A stretch of DNA of 40,719 bases from Clostridium sulfidigenes (GCF_000732635.1 NZ_JPMD01000053.1:1-40719); one strand, 5' to 3'. Numbered from the stretch's first letter, positions 7,471 to 16,242 are shown. Numbers and translations are program-made. The notes: a model not told the origin generated them from the sequence alone.

Positions 7471-8668
7471 GAAATTAAAATCAAAACTTTTGATAATTCT
7501 TTCCATAATACTTGTTTTTGGACTTGTAGCCTGTGGTAAGAAAAATGATAAAGCTGAAGTGGTAAACTTATATGGATGGGGTGGAGATGAAAGAGTTAAC
7601 ACTTGGATTGATAAGGAATTGGCAGTTTATGTAAAAGAGAACTACAATATTACTTTAAATCGTATTCCTATGAATATTGATGAAATTTTACTGAAACTTA
7701 CTAATGAAAAAAGCTCTACAGAAAAAGGGACTATTGATATTATATGGATAAATGGTGAAAATTTTCATTATGCTAAGGAAAATGAGCTTTTGTATGGACC
7801 TTTTTTAGATAAATTAGAAAATGCACAAGGGTATATAGACTTAGAAGGTGATGCTGCAAATAAGGATTTTGGGTATCCTACAGAAGGATATGAAGCGCCT
7901 TGGGGAACAGCTCAATTTGTATTAAATTATGATAGCGATAAGATAAATATACCACCAACTAATGCAGAAAAGTTAAAAGAGTATGTAACAAAGAATCCTG
8001 GTAGATTTACATATCCTCAGGCTAGTGATTTTACTGGCTCAGCCTTTGTTAGAACAGTACTTTATGATATTATTGGATATGATAAATTAAAGGACTTACC
8101 AGCAGATTATGATGAAGTTAAAGAAGCTATGACACCTGCATTAGAATACCTTAAAGGGATTGAGCCTTATCTATGGAAAAAAGGGGAGGTTTACCCTACA
8201 GATTCCGCTCAACTAGATGGTTTATATCAAGATGGTGAAGTTGATATTGCCATGGATTACAATGCTAATAAAGCTTTAAGTAAAGTAATGGATAAAAGTT
8301 GGCCTGTGTCTACTAAATCCTTTGTATGGGATAAAGGAACTCCATTTAATACACATTATTTAGCCATTGCAGCTAATGCATCTAATGTAGATGGTGCACT
8401 AAAGGTAATTAATGCTGCCTTATCAGCTGAAATGCAAATATCTAAAGCAGACTTAAGGGGATGGGCTGATCTACCATCTGTTGAATATAATAAGTTAAAT
8501 CAAGAACAACAGAAGGAGCTTGATATAAAGCTTACTCCAGATAAAGAGTATGAACATACAATTCTAAACTATGAAGAACTTTCAAAGCATCAACAAGCAG
8601 AATTAAGATCAGACTTAGTGGTAATTATAGAAAAGGTATGGGAGGACGTGATTCTTTTTGATAAATAA
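7460..8668 (+). CDS. YnjB-like ABC importer substrate-binding lipoprotein
   Basis: An exported binding protein of 402 residues. The signal peptide ends in LVAC (Cys25). The mature part is a type II periplasmic-binding fold with family-typical NLYGWGGDERVNTWID, TIDIIWINGENFHYAKEN, GYEAPWGTAQFVLNYDSD and a C-terminal RGWADLPSV segment, matching COG4134 (YnjB). It delivers an unknown ligand to the two permeases that follow. AGGAGGT lies before ATG 7460, inside the end of the phosphatidyltransferase gene. Confidence 0.88.
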   Translation: MKNKKLKSKLLIILSIILVFGLVACGKKNDKAEVVNLYGWGGDERVNTWIDKELAVYVKENYNITLNRIPMNIDEILLKLTNEKSSTEKGTIDIIWINGENFHYAKENELLYGPFLDKLENAQGYIDLEGDAANKDFGYPTEGYEAPWGTAQFVLNYDSDKINIPPTNAEKLKEYVTKNPGRFTYPQASDFTGSAFVRTVLYDIIGYDKLKDLPADYDEVKEAMTPALEYLKGIEPYLWKKGEVYPTDSAQLDGLYQDGEVDIAMDYNANKALSKVMDKSWPVSTKSFVWDKGTPFNTHYLAIAANASNVDGALKVINAALSAEMQISKADLRGWADLPSVEYNKLNQEQQKELDIKLTPDKEYEHTILNYEELSKHQQAELRSDLVVIIEKVWEDVILFDK

Positions 8669-9527
8669 TAAGCAGAGACAAAAGGTTATAGGTGGATTAA
8701 TGATTATTCCATCTTTATCTGTGATAGTTGTAATTACTATGTTTGTTATTATCAATACCTTTATGGAAAGCTTAGGATATATTCCTGAGCTTTCCTTTAA
8801 TAATTTTACATTTAAATATTATAAAGAGTTATTTTCAGATCCTGTTTTTTTAAATAGTTTATACTATAGTTTTAAAATATCCTTAGTATCTTCAGTAATT
8901 GCTACAGTTTTAGGTAGTTACCTAGGATATTACATATCAAAATCAAGGAATAAATTTATAAATGTTTTATATAGATTGCCAATTCTACTCTCCTATGTGG
9001 CAGCGGCAGTTCTTATATATACAACTTATAGTGATAAGGGCTTACTATTTCACATAATATCATTATTAGGATTTTCTAATATAAATATAAATTTAATTTT
9101 TAACTCCAAGGGAATAGCAGTAATACTTTTAAATATTTTTAAAGGTATGCCTTTCATAGCATTTAGTGTTGTTCCTATTTTTATGAAAGTAAATAAAAAT
9201 TATAGGTTTATAGCACAGAACTTAGGATGTACAAGATTTCAGTATATAATAAAAATTCTTTTACCTTTAGCTAAGAGAGCTATATTTACTTCATTTTTAG
9301 TAATATTTAATTTTAATATGTTTACTTATGAAGGTTTTTACTATCTAGGACCATCAAACCCAATTTCTATAGGGGTTTATGCTTATAAAACCTACCTAAA
9401 TGCAGATTTATCCAATAGAATATATGGAATGGCTATAAATATGATAATGATCATAATATCTTTAATATTATGTGTGCTTTATTATAAAATGATAAAGGAT
9501 AATAGACAAGAGGAGGTAAGGGAGTGA
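8658..9527 (+). CDS. YnjC-like ABC importer permease, part 1
   Basis: A membrane permease of 289 residues with six predicted helices and the EAA loop AQNLGCTRFQYIIKILLPLA, where it docks on the ATPase. E. coli YnjC is one 511-residue protein made of two such halves; here the halves are separate genes. The TTG start at 8658 overlaps the end of the binding protein and lies 12 bases after GGAGG; ATG 8700 preceded by GGTGG is an alternative that would trim 14 residues. Confidence 0.85.
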   Translation: MINNKQRQKVIGGLMIIPSLSVIVVITMFVIINTFMESLGYIPELSFNNFTFKYYKELFSDPVFLNSLYYSFKISLVSSVIATVLGSYLGYYISKSRNKFINVLYRLPILLSYVAAAVLIYTTYSDKGLLFHIISLLGFSNININLIFNSKGIAVILLNIFKGMPFIAFSVVPIFMKVNKNYRFIAQNLGCTRFQYIIKILLPLAKRAIFTSFLVIFNFNMFTYEGFYYLGPSNPISIGVYAYKTYLNADLSNRIYGMAINMIMIIISLILCVLYYKMIKDNRQEEVRE

Positions 9528-10310
9528 GAAGGTGGATTAAAAGTGTATTCATATTTTCTATACTTATATTTTTAGTACTTCCTATAATATCTATGATAGT
9601 TTGGGCCTTTTTTAAAAGTTGGAAAGCAACGGATATTTTACCTAATACTTTTACACTAGATGGTTTTAAATACTTTTTTACATCAGGAGATTGGTTTATT
9701 GGAATAAAGTCTATTTTCTTTTCTATAGAAGTAGCATTAATATCTTTAGTTTTAAGTATCATGGCTGCAAGATTTTTTATAACTACCCATATAAAGTATA
9801 AAGTCACATTGGAAAGCATTTTTTATTTACCTATGTTATTACCAGTAATAAGTATATGTTTAGGAAGTCATAAATTATTTCTAAACTATTTTACTTCTTG
9901 TAGTATTGCTGTTTTAGTGTTACATATTTATTTTTCCTTACCCTATGCATTTAAATTAATATATTCATATTATACTGTTTGGGGTATAGGAGATGAGCTT
10001 ACAGCTCGAGGATTGGGTGCATCTTTTTGGCAAGCGTTTAAATATGTGAATATACCACTGTATGCTCAAGGGTATACATCAAGTTTTTTTTATGGCATTT
10101 ATTATATCTTACTCTCAGTATTTCATAAATATGTTTATTGGAGATAATAGCCATGTTAACTTTTCTATGATTATGACGCCGTATATAGGAAATTCTAACA
10201 GAAATATAGCTTCGGTATATACATTAATGTATATACTCCATGGAGTAATAGTAATGATAATGAGTTCATATATAACAAAGAAGTGCAGTAAGGCATCTGA
10301 AAATAAATAA
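9524..10310 (+). pseudogene. YnjC-like ABC importer permease, part 2 (frameshifted)
   Basis: Begins at GTG 9524 (AGGAGG seven bases upstream), overlapping the preceding stop as GTGA. The first 189 or so residues read as a normal permease with an EAA-like loop (ARGLGASFWQAFKYVNIPL). At a run of eight T (10084-10091) the frame is lost and translation would stop at 10147. With seven T it runs on through SSFFMAFIISYSQYF to a stop at 10310, giving a 261-residue, full-length permease that matches the second half of YnjC. The gene may be truly broken, rescued by slippage on the T run, or the result of a sequencing indel. Confidence 0.85.
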
Positions 10311-10350
10311 CAAGTCAAAGATGGGAAGTATATTTTGAGTTAGACAAGGA

Positions 10351-10391
10351 AACAGGTTCCGCAGATAGTAGCACTATCTAAGGGTTCTGTT
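10351..10391 (+). other. Stem-loop between permease and ATPase genes
   Basis: The 169-base gap between the permease and the ATPase interrupts an otherwise tight operon. It contains AGATAGT-AGC-ACTATCT (10363-10379) nested inside an outer AACAGG/TCTGTT stem (10351-10391) without a T run. A weak A/T hairpin with a T tract follows at 10407-10440. Function unknown; a processing site or attenuator are possible. Confidence 0.5.
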
Positions 10392-10479
10392 GACGCAGTA
10401 TAACACAAAATAAACGAGCATTCTGACTTATTTATTTTTTGAAGATGCCTAATGATAAATATAGGGAGATGGGTTAAAT

Positions 10480-11265
10480 ATGAGTAAGATAGAGCTTAAA
10501 AACATATATTTTTCTATTGGTAATAAGGAAATTCTAAAAAATATTAATTTAACTATTGAAGATGGAGAGTTTTTCTCTATATTAGGTCCTAGTGGGGCAG
10601 GCAAGTCTACAATTTTTAAGACTATTACAGGGGCTATATTACCTAATGAGGGAGAGCTTAGATTAGATGGTGAGATTATTAACTATTTACCTATGGAAAA
10701 AAGAAATGTAGTAATGGTACACCAAGGAAATCAACTTTTTCCACATATGACGGTAAGAGAAAATGTAGAGTTTGGATTAAAAATGAGAAAGTTTCCAAGG
10801 AAATATATTGATGATAAGGTCAAATTTCTTGTTGAGTTTTTTAACATGAGTGAACATATGAAAAAGTACCCCCATCAACTTTCTGGGGGACAACAACAGT
10901 TAATATCATTAATGAGAGCTTTAGCTATAGACCCTAAGGTGCTTTTGCTTGATGAGCCCTTTACAGGGTTAGATAATAATTTAAAGCATTATATAAAAGA
11001 CTATATAATGAAGATACAAAGACAGTTTAGAATTACTACCATTATGATCACTCATGAAAAGGAAGATGCTTTTTCTATGAGTAGTAGTATAGCTTTTTTA
11101 TTTAAAGGAAGTATAGCTTTAGTAGATAAAACAGAAAACCTAAATAGATTAACTAATATACCTTGTATTGATGAATACTTAGGTGAAATTACTACTTTAG
11201 GGGATGGAAGGATTATTTTTTCTGATAGAATTATAAAGATAAAAAATAAGGAGTCAATTATTTAA
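10480..11265 (+). CDS. YnjD-like ABC importer ATP-binding protein
   Basis: Cytoplasmic ATPase of 261 residues with an intact nucleotide site: Walker A GPSGAGKST, Q-loop VMVHQGNQLFPHMT, signature LSGGQQQLISLMRAL, Walker B LLLDEPF, H-loop ITHEKEDA. A C-terminal extension of about 45 residues follows the core. It energises the two YnjC-like permeases upstream. GGGAGATGGG precedes ATG 10480. If the second permease is really broken, this ATPase would lack a complete channel. Confidence 0.88.
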   Translation: MSKIELKNIYFSIGNKEILKNINLTIEDGEFFSILGPSGAGKSTIFKTITGAILPNEGELRLDGEIINYLPMEKRNVVMVHQGNQLFPHMTVRENVEFGLKMRKFPRKYIDDKVKFLVEFFNMSEHMKKYPHQLSGGQQQLISLMRALAIDPKVLLLDEPFTGLDNNLKHYIKDYIMKIQRQFRITTIMITHEKEDAFSMSSSIAFLFKGSIALVDKTENLNRLTNIPCIDEYLGEITTLGDGRIIFSDRIIKIKNKESII

Positions 11266-11283
11266 TTGATATCCTTATTTTTT
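11245..11283 (+). terminator. Terminator of the YnjBCD-like operon
   Basis: AATAAGGA (11245-11252) pairs with TCCTTATT (11272-11279), extended by an inner TCAATT/AATTGA stem and followed by T. It overlaps the ATPase stop codon. Confidence 0.8.
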
Positions 11284-11329
11284 ATATTATATAGTTAAAT
11301 GTTATGGGGAATTTCATATGAGGTTTATT

Positions 11330-11953
11330 TTAAGAATTGGTTTTTCCTATCCTTTTTCCAAGAATTAAAGAGAAAATCGTCAGCAATATTAGAAGTATAA
11401 TTGATACCATAAATGCTGGGTTATGGATATTCAAAGCTTGATTTCCAATGTTCAAAAATACTAATGTACCTGGAAGAATTCCAAGGATAGTAGCTAACAT
11501 ATAGGAACTGAACTTTATTGATGTTAATCCAGCACCATAATTAATTAAATTGTATGGCATGGCTGGTATTAACCTTAGAATAAATATAATTCCAAAGCCT
11601 TTTTTTTCATCTAAATTAAATAAGAAGCTGCTCCAGTTTTCAGGAAGCTTTCTTTGGAGTAAATTAGTAACAGCATCCTTTGCTAGGACTTTAGCCATTA
11701 AAAACATTATGGCACTATTTAAAACTGCTCCAATTAAGGTATATATGGTGCCAGGAAGAAATCCAAATAGAAGTCCTGCAGCAAGGGCTAAGATAGGTAC
11801 AGGGAAAAAAGCGATTGGAAGCATAGTAAAACATAATATATAAATAAATGGTGCTAAGTAGCCAAAACCACCTATGTAATTTCTTAAAATCTCTGGAGTT
11901 AATCCTCTGAAAAATGCAAAATAGGTGATAACAAGTATTAAAAGGGTTATCAT
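11330..11953 (-). CDS. TVP38/TMEM64 family membrane protein, second copy; start frameshifted
   Basis: An integral membrane protein of 207 residues from the ATG given, with the TVP38/TMEM64 core (PIAFFPVPILALAAGLLFGFLPG, RLIPAMPYNLINYGAGLTSIKF). It converges on the YnjBCD-like operon. The good ribosome site AAGGAGG lies further upstream and belongs to GTG 11984. That GTG is followed by nine A (complement of 11973-11981), which puts it one base out of frame. With eight A the protein would start MKKNKKLTISMITLL, a typical basic N-terminus, and be 217 residues long. The internal ATG has no ribosome site of its own, so expression is doubtful unless the extra A is an artefact. Confidence 0.82.
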   Translation of the reverse strand: MITLLILVITYFAFFRGLTPEILRNYIGGFGYLAPFIYILCFTMLPIAFFPVPILALAAGLLFGFLPGTIYTLIGAVLNSAIMFLMAKVLAKDAVTNLLQRKLPENWSSFLFNLDEKKGFGIIFILRLIPAMPYNLINYGAGLTSIKFSSYMLATILGILPGTLVFLNIGNQALNIHNPAFMVSIILLILLTIFSLILGKRIGKTNS

Positions 11954-12149
11954 TGAAATTGTAAGTTTTTTATTTTTTTTTCACAGTGTTGCCTCCTTAT
12001 AGTGACTATATCTCCATAACATATAGTATATAAATTAACAGTGTAAGTCAATATATTGAAATTAGTATAGAGAATTTCTATAAGTAAAATGTAATGATTA
12101 CTAAAATGTAGTAATTTAACTTTAATTTTAGTATAATTTAACTAACTGG

Positions 12150-12178
12150 TTGATATTTAAAGAAGAATATGATAATAT
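12150..12178 (+). promoter_or_regulatory. Probable promoter of add
   Basis: TTGATA (12150-12155), 17 bases, TAATAT (12173-12178), 28 bases before the start codon. Confidence 0.5.
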
Positions 12179-12205
12179 ACAACAAAATAGAAAGGGGTAT
12201 GAGTT

Positions 12206-13198
12206 ATGGACTTTAAAGCATTGCCAAAAATAGAATTACATTGTCACTTAGATGGAAGTGTTAGACCCAAAACTATATTAGATATAGCTACAAAAGAAAA
12301 TATAGAAATACCAACTTATGATTTAGAACAATTGAGGAAATTATTAGAAGCTCCATTAGAGTGTAAATCACTAGTGGAATATTTAGATAGATTTAATATT
12401 CCAATAAAGATAATGCAAAGTAAAGAAAGTTTAAGAAGGATTACCTATGAACTTTTAGAAGATGCAGCTGAAGAAAATGTAAAGTATTTAGAAATTAGGT
12501 ATGCACCGACTTTACATACAGAAAAGGGATTAACATTAGAAGAAGTTATTGAAAGTGTATTAGAGGGAATTAGACAAGGTGAAAAAGACTTTAATATAAA
12601 GGCTAATTTAATCTTATCTTGCTTAAGACATAATGGTGCAAATAGTGCATCTACAGTGGTGGAAGCTGGAAAGAAATTCTTAGGTGAAGGGGTAGTTGCT
12701 GTAGATCTTGCCGGAGCTGAAAATGAAGGTTTTGCTAAGGAGTTTGTAGATGTAATAAAGGTAGCTAGAGAATATGGCTACAGAGTTACTATACATGCAG
12801 GAGAAACCGGTATAGGAGTAAATGTGGTAGATGCAATCAAATTACTTCATGCAGAGAGAATAGGTCATGGAGTAGCTATAAGAGACCTTAAGGAAGCCTA
12901 TGACTTAGTTAAAGAAAATAATGTAACCTTAGAAATGTGCCCAACTAGTAATATGCAGACAAAGGCTGTTAAAAGTTATGAAGAACATCCATTATTTAAA
13001 TTTTATAAAGAGGGCATAAGGGTTTCTTTTAATACTGACAATAGAACTGTTTCTGCTACTAATGTAACTGGTGAGTGTGAAAGTATAGGTAAGGTTGTAA
13101 ATATGACCTATGAAGACTATAAAAAGATATACATGGATTCTGTAGATGCTGCATTTACTACAGAAGAAATTAAAGGATATTTAAAAACATTAATATAA
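12206..13198 (+). CDS. add: Adenosine deaminase
   Basis: Purine salvage enzyme converting adenosine (and deoxyadenosine) to inosine; zinc-dependent TIM barrel of 330 residues. Visible active-site elements: HCHLDGS (His12 and His14 zinc ligands), HAGE (His197 ligand, Glu200 proton relay), RIGHG (His221) and NTDNR (Asp278 ligand). The NTDN form instead of NTDD is common in bacterial relatives. GAAAGGGG lies upstream of ATG 12206. The gene is single, with its own promoter; a structured repeat begins directly after its stop codon. Confidence 0.95.
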   Translation: MDFKALPKIELHCHLDGSVRPKTILDIATKENIEIPTYDLEQLRKLLEAPLECKSLVEYLDRFNIPIKIMQSKESLRRITYELLEDAAEENVKYLEIRYAPTLHTEKGLTLEEVIESVLEGIRQGEKDFNIKANLILSCLRHNGANSASTVVEAGKKFLGEGVVAVDLAGAENEGFAKEFVDVIKVAREYGYRVTIHAGETGIGVNVVDAIKLLHAERIGHGVAIRDLKEAYDLVKENNVTLEMCPTSNMQTKAVKSYEEHPLFKFYKEGIRVSFNTDNRTVSATNVTGECESIGKVVNMTYEDYKKIYMDSVDAAFTTEEIKGYLKTLI

Positions 13199-13378
13199 AC
13201 AGAGTTCTTTGCTTCAGAGGGAGTTTTTACTCCCTCTGAAGGTTACTAACAGAATTCTTAGTATCAGTATTTTCGATACTTAGAATTCGTTGTCCTTTAG
13301 GGGAAATCGTTATCCAGGGACATAGTAGCTCTTTACCCACCACTTTGAAAAAGATGGGAGTATTAGAGCAGGTAGTCA
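13199..13378 (+). repeat. Structured dispersed repeat, copy A
   Basis: A 180-bp unit shared with the copy at 28146-28263 on the other strand. It starts with a perfect 11-bp stem around a TTTTTA loop (TTCAGAGGGAG / CTCCCTCTGAA). A second stem-loop (GAATTCTTAGTATC / GATACTTAGAATTC, one mismatch) is absent from copy B. A shared region (GAAATCGTTATCC) and a third hairpin (ACCCACCACTTTG ... GATGGGAGT) follow, ending TATTAGAGC..GGTAGTCA. No ORF. Subterminal hairpins without terminal inverted repeats recall elements derived from IS200/IS605, or a structured RNA; neither is proved. Confidence 0.8.
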
Positions 13379-13412
13379 TCGGATAAATCGGTTAGATTTA
13401 TAATTATTATAT

Positions 13413-13454
13413 TAAATAGCTATAATCTTAATTTTTTAAGATTATAGCTATTTA
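13413..13454. terminator. Strong bidirectional terminator after znuB
   Basis: A 19-bp perfect stem (13413-13431 with 13436-13454) with a TTTT loop, five bases from the znuB stop; A-rich on one side and T-rich on the other. Confidence 0.85.
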
Positions 13455-13458
13455 TATT

Positions 13459-14259
13459 TTAATTTCTAGATTTAAAAGTAGATTTAAATATAATAATTAC
13501 TATTAATATAACAACAGAGGTTAAGGCTATAGTACCTCCAGGAGCACAATTTAGTATATATGAAAAAATAAGACCTAATATTATATCTATAAACCCAAAA
13601 AGGATAGACAGTAATAGAGTGGGTTTAAAGCCTTTATCTAGTTGAAGAGCTGTAGCTACAGGTAGTGCAATCATTGATGACATTACAAGGATACCCATTA
13701 TACGTATAGAGACAGAAATGGTAGCTCCAACAAGTAAAGAAAATATATAGTTTACTGCTTTTACATTTATACCAGAAATCTTAGCACCTTCTTCATCAAA
13801 GGTAGTATAAAGAAGCTTATCATATAAAAAGTATATAACTACAATAGATATACAACTAAGAATAACCATAATAATTAAGTCTGCTTTAGTAACGGTTAGT
13901 ATGCTTCCAAATAAATAGCTATTCACGTTTCCAGAAGCCTTTCCGGTGCTTATAAGGGTAATTCCTATACCAACACTAAAGGTCAAAACTATAGAAAGAA
14001 TAAGTTCTGCATATTTTTTGTAGTAGTCTCTAAGAAATTCTATGGATAAACCACATATGGTTGTAAATATAAATGCACATATTATTGGATTAAATCCCAT
14101 TACTAGTCCAATAGCAACACCAGCAAAGGCAGAGTGAGCCAAGGTATCACCCATCATAGAATGTCTTTTAAGCACTAAAAATACTCCTACCATAGGACAT
14201 AGTATGGATATGAATATGGCTGCTAAAAAGGCATTTTGCATAAATTCATATTGAAACAT
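13459..14259 (-). CDS. znuB: Zinc-type ABC importer permease
   Basis: Membrane permease of 266 residues, ABC-3 family (ZnuB/AdcB/MntB type), with about eight hydrophobic helices. Family-typical segments are NAFLAAIFISILCPMVGVFLVLKR, MGDTLAHSAFAGVAIG and a C-terminal CAPGGTIALTSVVILI. It forms the channel for the ATPase encoded just upstream, whose gene it overlaps by 14 bases. Zinc rather than manganese is inferred from the His-rich binding protein encoded divergently. Confidence 0.9.
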   Translation of the reverse strand: MFQYEFMQNAFLAAIFISILCPMVGVFLVLKRHSMMGDTLAHSAFAGVAIGLVMGFNPIICAFIFTTICGLSIEFLRDYYKKYAELILSIVLTFSVGIGITLISTGKASGNVNSYLFGSILTVTKADLIIMVILSCISIVVIYFLYDKLLYTTFDEEGAKISGINVKAVNYIFSLLVGATISVSIRIMGILVMSSMIALPVATALQLDKGFKPTLLLSILFGFIDIILGLIFSYILNCAPGGTIALTSVVILIVIIIFKSTFKSRN

Positions 14260-14905
14260 TAGAAATCCTCCTTATGTACTCTTCAGATGTATATAGAGTT
14301 CCAAAGCCATTCTCCATGGTAAGGATATGGGATGAATTTTGAAGAGCTGTTTCTAAGTTATGCTCTACAGATATAACGGTAACTCCATTCTTTTTATTTA
14401 AAGAGGCTATAAGCCCATAAATTTCTTTCATGCTTTTACTATCAACTCCAGTGGAAGGTTCATCTAGAATTAATATATCTTCATTTGCTAATATAGCCCT
14501 TGCAATAAAAATCTTTTGTTTTTGACCTCCAGATAAATTTCCAATAAGAGAATTTTTATACTCAAGCATATCCACTTTCTTTAGGGCTTCAGTGATTGAC
14601 TCTTTATCTTTAATTTTAAGAACATTTCTATGGGCATTAAGCATTTCCCAAACAGTTATAGGAAAAGAACTATTAAAACTTTCGACAATCTGAGGAACAT
14701 ACCCAATTTTTTTAGAGGTTAAATTAATACTTCCCTTTTGAGGAGTAAGTAGATTTAAAATCAACTTTATTAAGGTGCTTTTACAGCTACCATTAGCACC
14801 AATTATGGATACATAACTTTCTTTATCTATGTTTAGTGAAAGATTATCAATAATATAGGGCTTAGAATTATTATATGAAAAACATAGGTCTTTAATTTTG
14901 ATCAT
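14246..14905 (-). CDS. znuC: Zinc-type ABC importer ATPase
   Basis: Cytoplasmic ATPase of 219 residues: Walker A GANGSCKST (36-44), Q-loop GYVPQIVESFNSSFPITV, signature LSGGQKQKIFIARAI, Walker B ILILDEPS, H-loop VISVEHN. Cys41 replaces the usual last P-loop Gly; relatives often have Gly or Ala there, so activity is likely kept but should not be assumed. GAAAGGAG precedes ATG 14905. It is transcribed with the permease and divergent from the binding protein gene, sharing its regulatory region. Confidence 0.9.
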   Translation of the reverse strand: MIKIKDLCFSYNNSKPYIIDNLSLNIDKESYVSIIGANGSCKSTLIKLILNLLTPQKGSINLTSKKIGYVPQIVESFNSSFPITVWEMLNAHRNVLKIKDKESITEALKKVDMLEYKNSLIGNLSGGQKQKIFIARAILANEDILILDEPSTGVDSKSMKEIYGLIASLNKKNGVTVISVEHNLETALQNSSHILTMENGFGTLYTSEEYIRRISNVSI

Positions 14906-15049
14906 TAGTGTTGCTCCTTTCTACAATTATAAGTCTAGCCATAATTTTACATATTATAGCTATAGTTTAAATAAATTATAATAAAAATTATCTATGAGTG
15001 AATGATTTTTCATTAATATGACAATATTTTAAAATGTAATATATGTAAA

Positions 15050-15097
15050 TTATTAACACTGACCTAGTACATAATAGTTGTAGGTCAGTGTTGATAA
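15050..15097. repeat. 17-bp inverted repeat in the znu divergent region
   Basis: 15050-15066 pairs with 15081-15097 (core AACACTGACCTA / TAGGTCAGTGTT, one G-U) around a 14-base loop. The right arm overlaps the -35 element of znuA. With no T run and promoters on both sides, an operator is as likely as a terminator. Confidence 0.55.
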
Positions 15098-15118
15098 TAA
15101 AATCGAATATGATATAAT
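15091..15118 (+). promoter_or_regulatory. Promoter of znuA
   Basis: TTGATA (15091-15096), 16 bases, TATAAT (15113-15118), directly upstream of the Fur-family box. Confidence 0.65.
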
Positions 15119-15129
15119 TATACTACTTA

Positions 15130-15144
15130 TGAAAATCATTTTCA
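15130..15144 (+). promoter_or_regulatory. Fur-family operator (probable Zur box)
   Basis: TGAAAATCATTTTCA is a perfect 7-1-7 inverted repeat, one base per half-site away from the Bacillus Fur box TGATAATNATTATCA. It sits just after the -10 element where a repressor would block initiation. Since the gene encodes a zinc-type binding protein, Zur is the likeliest regulator. A weaker related sequence, TGAATGATTTTTCA, lies at 14999-15012 toward znuC. Confidence 0.7.
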
Positions 15145-15162
15145 ATTGAAGGAGAGAAAATT

Positions 15163-16095
15163 ATGAAGAAATTAAAGGTTTTAGGAGCATTAACTTTGAT
15201 AGTAGTTATGTTAACAGCATGTTCTAATAGAGAGTCAAAGAATAATGAAGAAAAGGATAACACAATAAATATTGTTACTTCCTTTTACGGTATGAAGGCT
15301 TTAACTGAGGAGATAGGGGGAGATAAGATTAGCATAGAAAGTGTTATACCAGAAGGTAGTGAACCCCATGACTTTGACATTAAGGCTAAGGATATGAAGG
15401 CCATAGAAGAGGCTGATATATTTATTTATAATGGAGCTGGCATGGAATCGTGGATTGAGGATGTAGAAGCAGCTATCAGTGGAAAAGAACTAATAGTTGT
15501 AGAAGCTAGCAAAGGTGTGGAACTTATAAATGCTGATGAAGAAGATGAAGAAGATGGAGAACATGAAGGACATAATCATTCAGGCAAGGATCCTCATACT
15601 TGGCTTGGATTAAGTGAAGCAAAGATTCAAGGTGAAAATATTAAAAATGCTTTGGTAGAAAAGGATGCTAAAAATAAAGAGTATTATGAAGAAAACCTTA
15701 AGAAGTTTAATGAAAAAATAGATAGCATAATTAAGGAGTATAATCCAAAATTCAAAGAACTAACTAATAAAAATTTTGTTACAGGTCATGCAACCTTTGG
15801 GTATTTATGTAGAGATTTTGGTCTTATACAAAAGAGTATAGAGGGGGTTTTTGCAGAAGGAGAACCATCACCAAAGGAATTACAAAATCTTATGGAATAT
15901 TGTAAAGGGAATAATATAAAAACTATTTTTGTTGAAGAATTAATTAGTACTCAGCTTTCGGATACTTTAGCTAAAGAAGTGGGAGCGCAGACTAAACAAA
16001 TATACACTCTACATAGTAACGAGGACGGAAAATCTTTTTCCGATGTTTTAAAATACAATGTAGAAACTATATACAGTGCTATGAATAATAAATAA
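15163..16095 (+). CDS. znuA: Zinc-type ABC importer binding lipoprotein
   Basis: Cluster A-I metal-binding protein of 310 residues. Signal peptide ending LTAC (Cys20), so lipid-anchored. Metal ligands are expected in EPHDFD, in TGHATFGYL and near the C-terminal EELIS segment. An acidic, His-containing loop (about 125-147, including GEHEGHNHSG before DPHTWLG) is the hallmark of zinc-specific members; manganese-binding members usually lack it. GAAGGAG lies before ATG 15163. The gene is divergent from znuCB and probably repressed by zinc through the box at 15130. Confidence 0.9.
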   Translation: MKKLKVLGALTLIVVMLTACSNRESKNNEEKDNTINIVTSFYGMKALTEEIGGDKISIESVIPEGSEPHDFDIKAKDMKAIEEADIFIYNGAGMESWIEDVEAAISGKELIVVEASKGVELINADEEDEEDGEHEGHNHSGKDPHTWLGLSEAKIQGENIKNALVEKDAKNKEYYEENLKKFNEKIDSIIKEYNPKFKELTNKNFVTGHATFGYLCRDFGLIQKSIEGVFAEGEPSPKELQNLMEYCKGNNIKTIFVEELISTQLSDTLAKEVGAQTKQIYTLHSNEDGKSFSDVLKYNVETIYSAMNNK

Positions 16096-16112
16096 TTATA
16101 TAATGCAAAATA

Positions 16113-16145
16113 AGGCGTGTACTTTATAGTATGCGCCTCTAATTT
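16113..16145 (+). terminator. Terminator after znuA
   Basis: A 10-bp stem (16113-16122 with 16129-16138, two G-U pairs) followed by a short T-rich tail. Confidence 0.65.
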
Positions 16146-16242
16146 TCCATGAAAATAAACTTTAATGATGGTTGTAAATAAAGAACTATAGTATATAATA
16201 ATTATATAATTTGCGAATAAAGGTTGAAAGGATTAAAAAACT

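Noticed and set aside
12206..13198. Adenosine deaminase with altered NTDD motif (NTDN)
   Set aside because: This variant is common in bacterial adenosine deaminases and the zinc ligands are intact.
13199..13378. Group I intron or IStron
   Set aside because: The unit is too short, no P/Q/R/S core could be recognised, and no transposase or TnpB frame is attached; left as a structured repeat.
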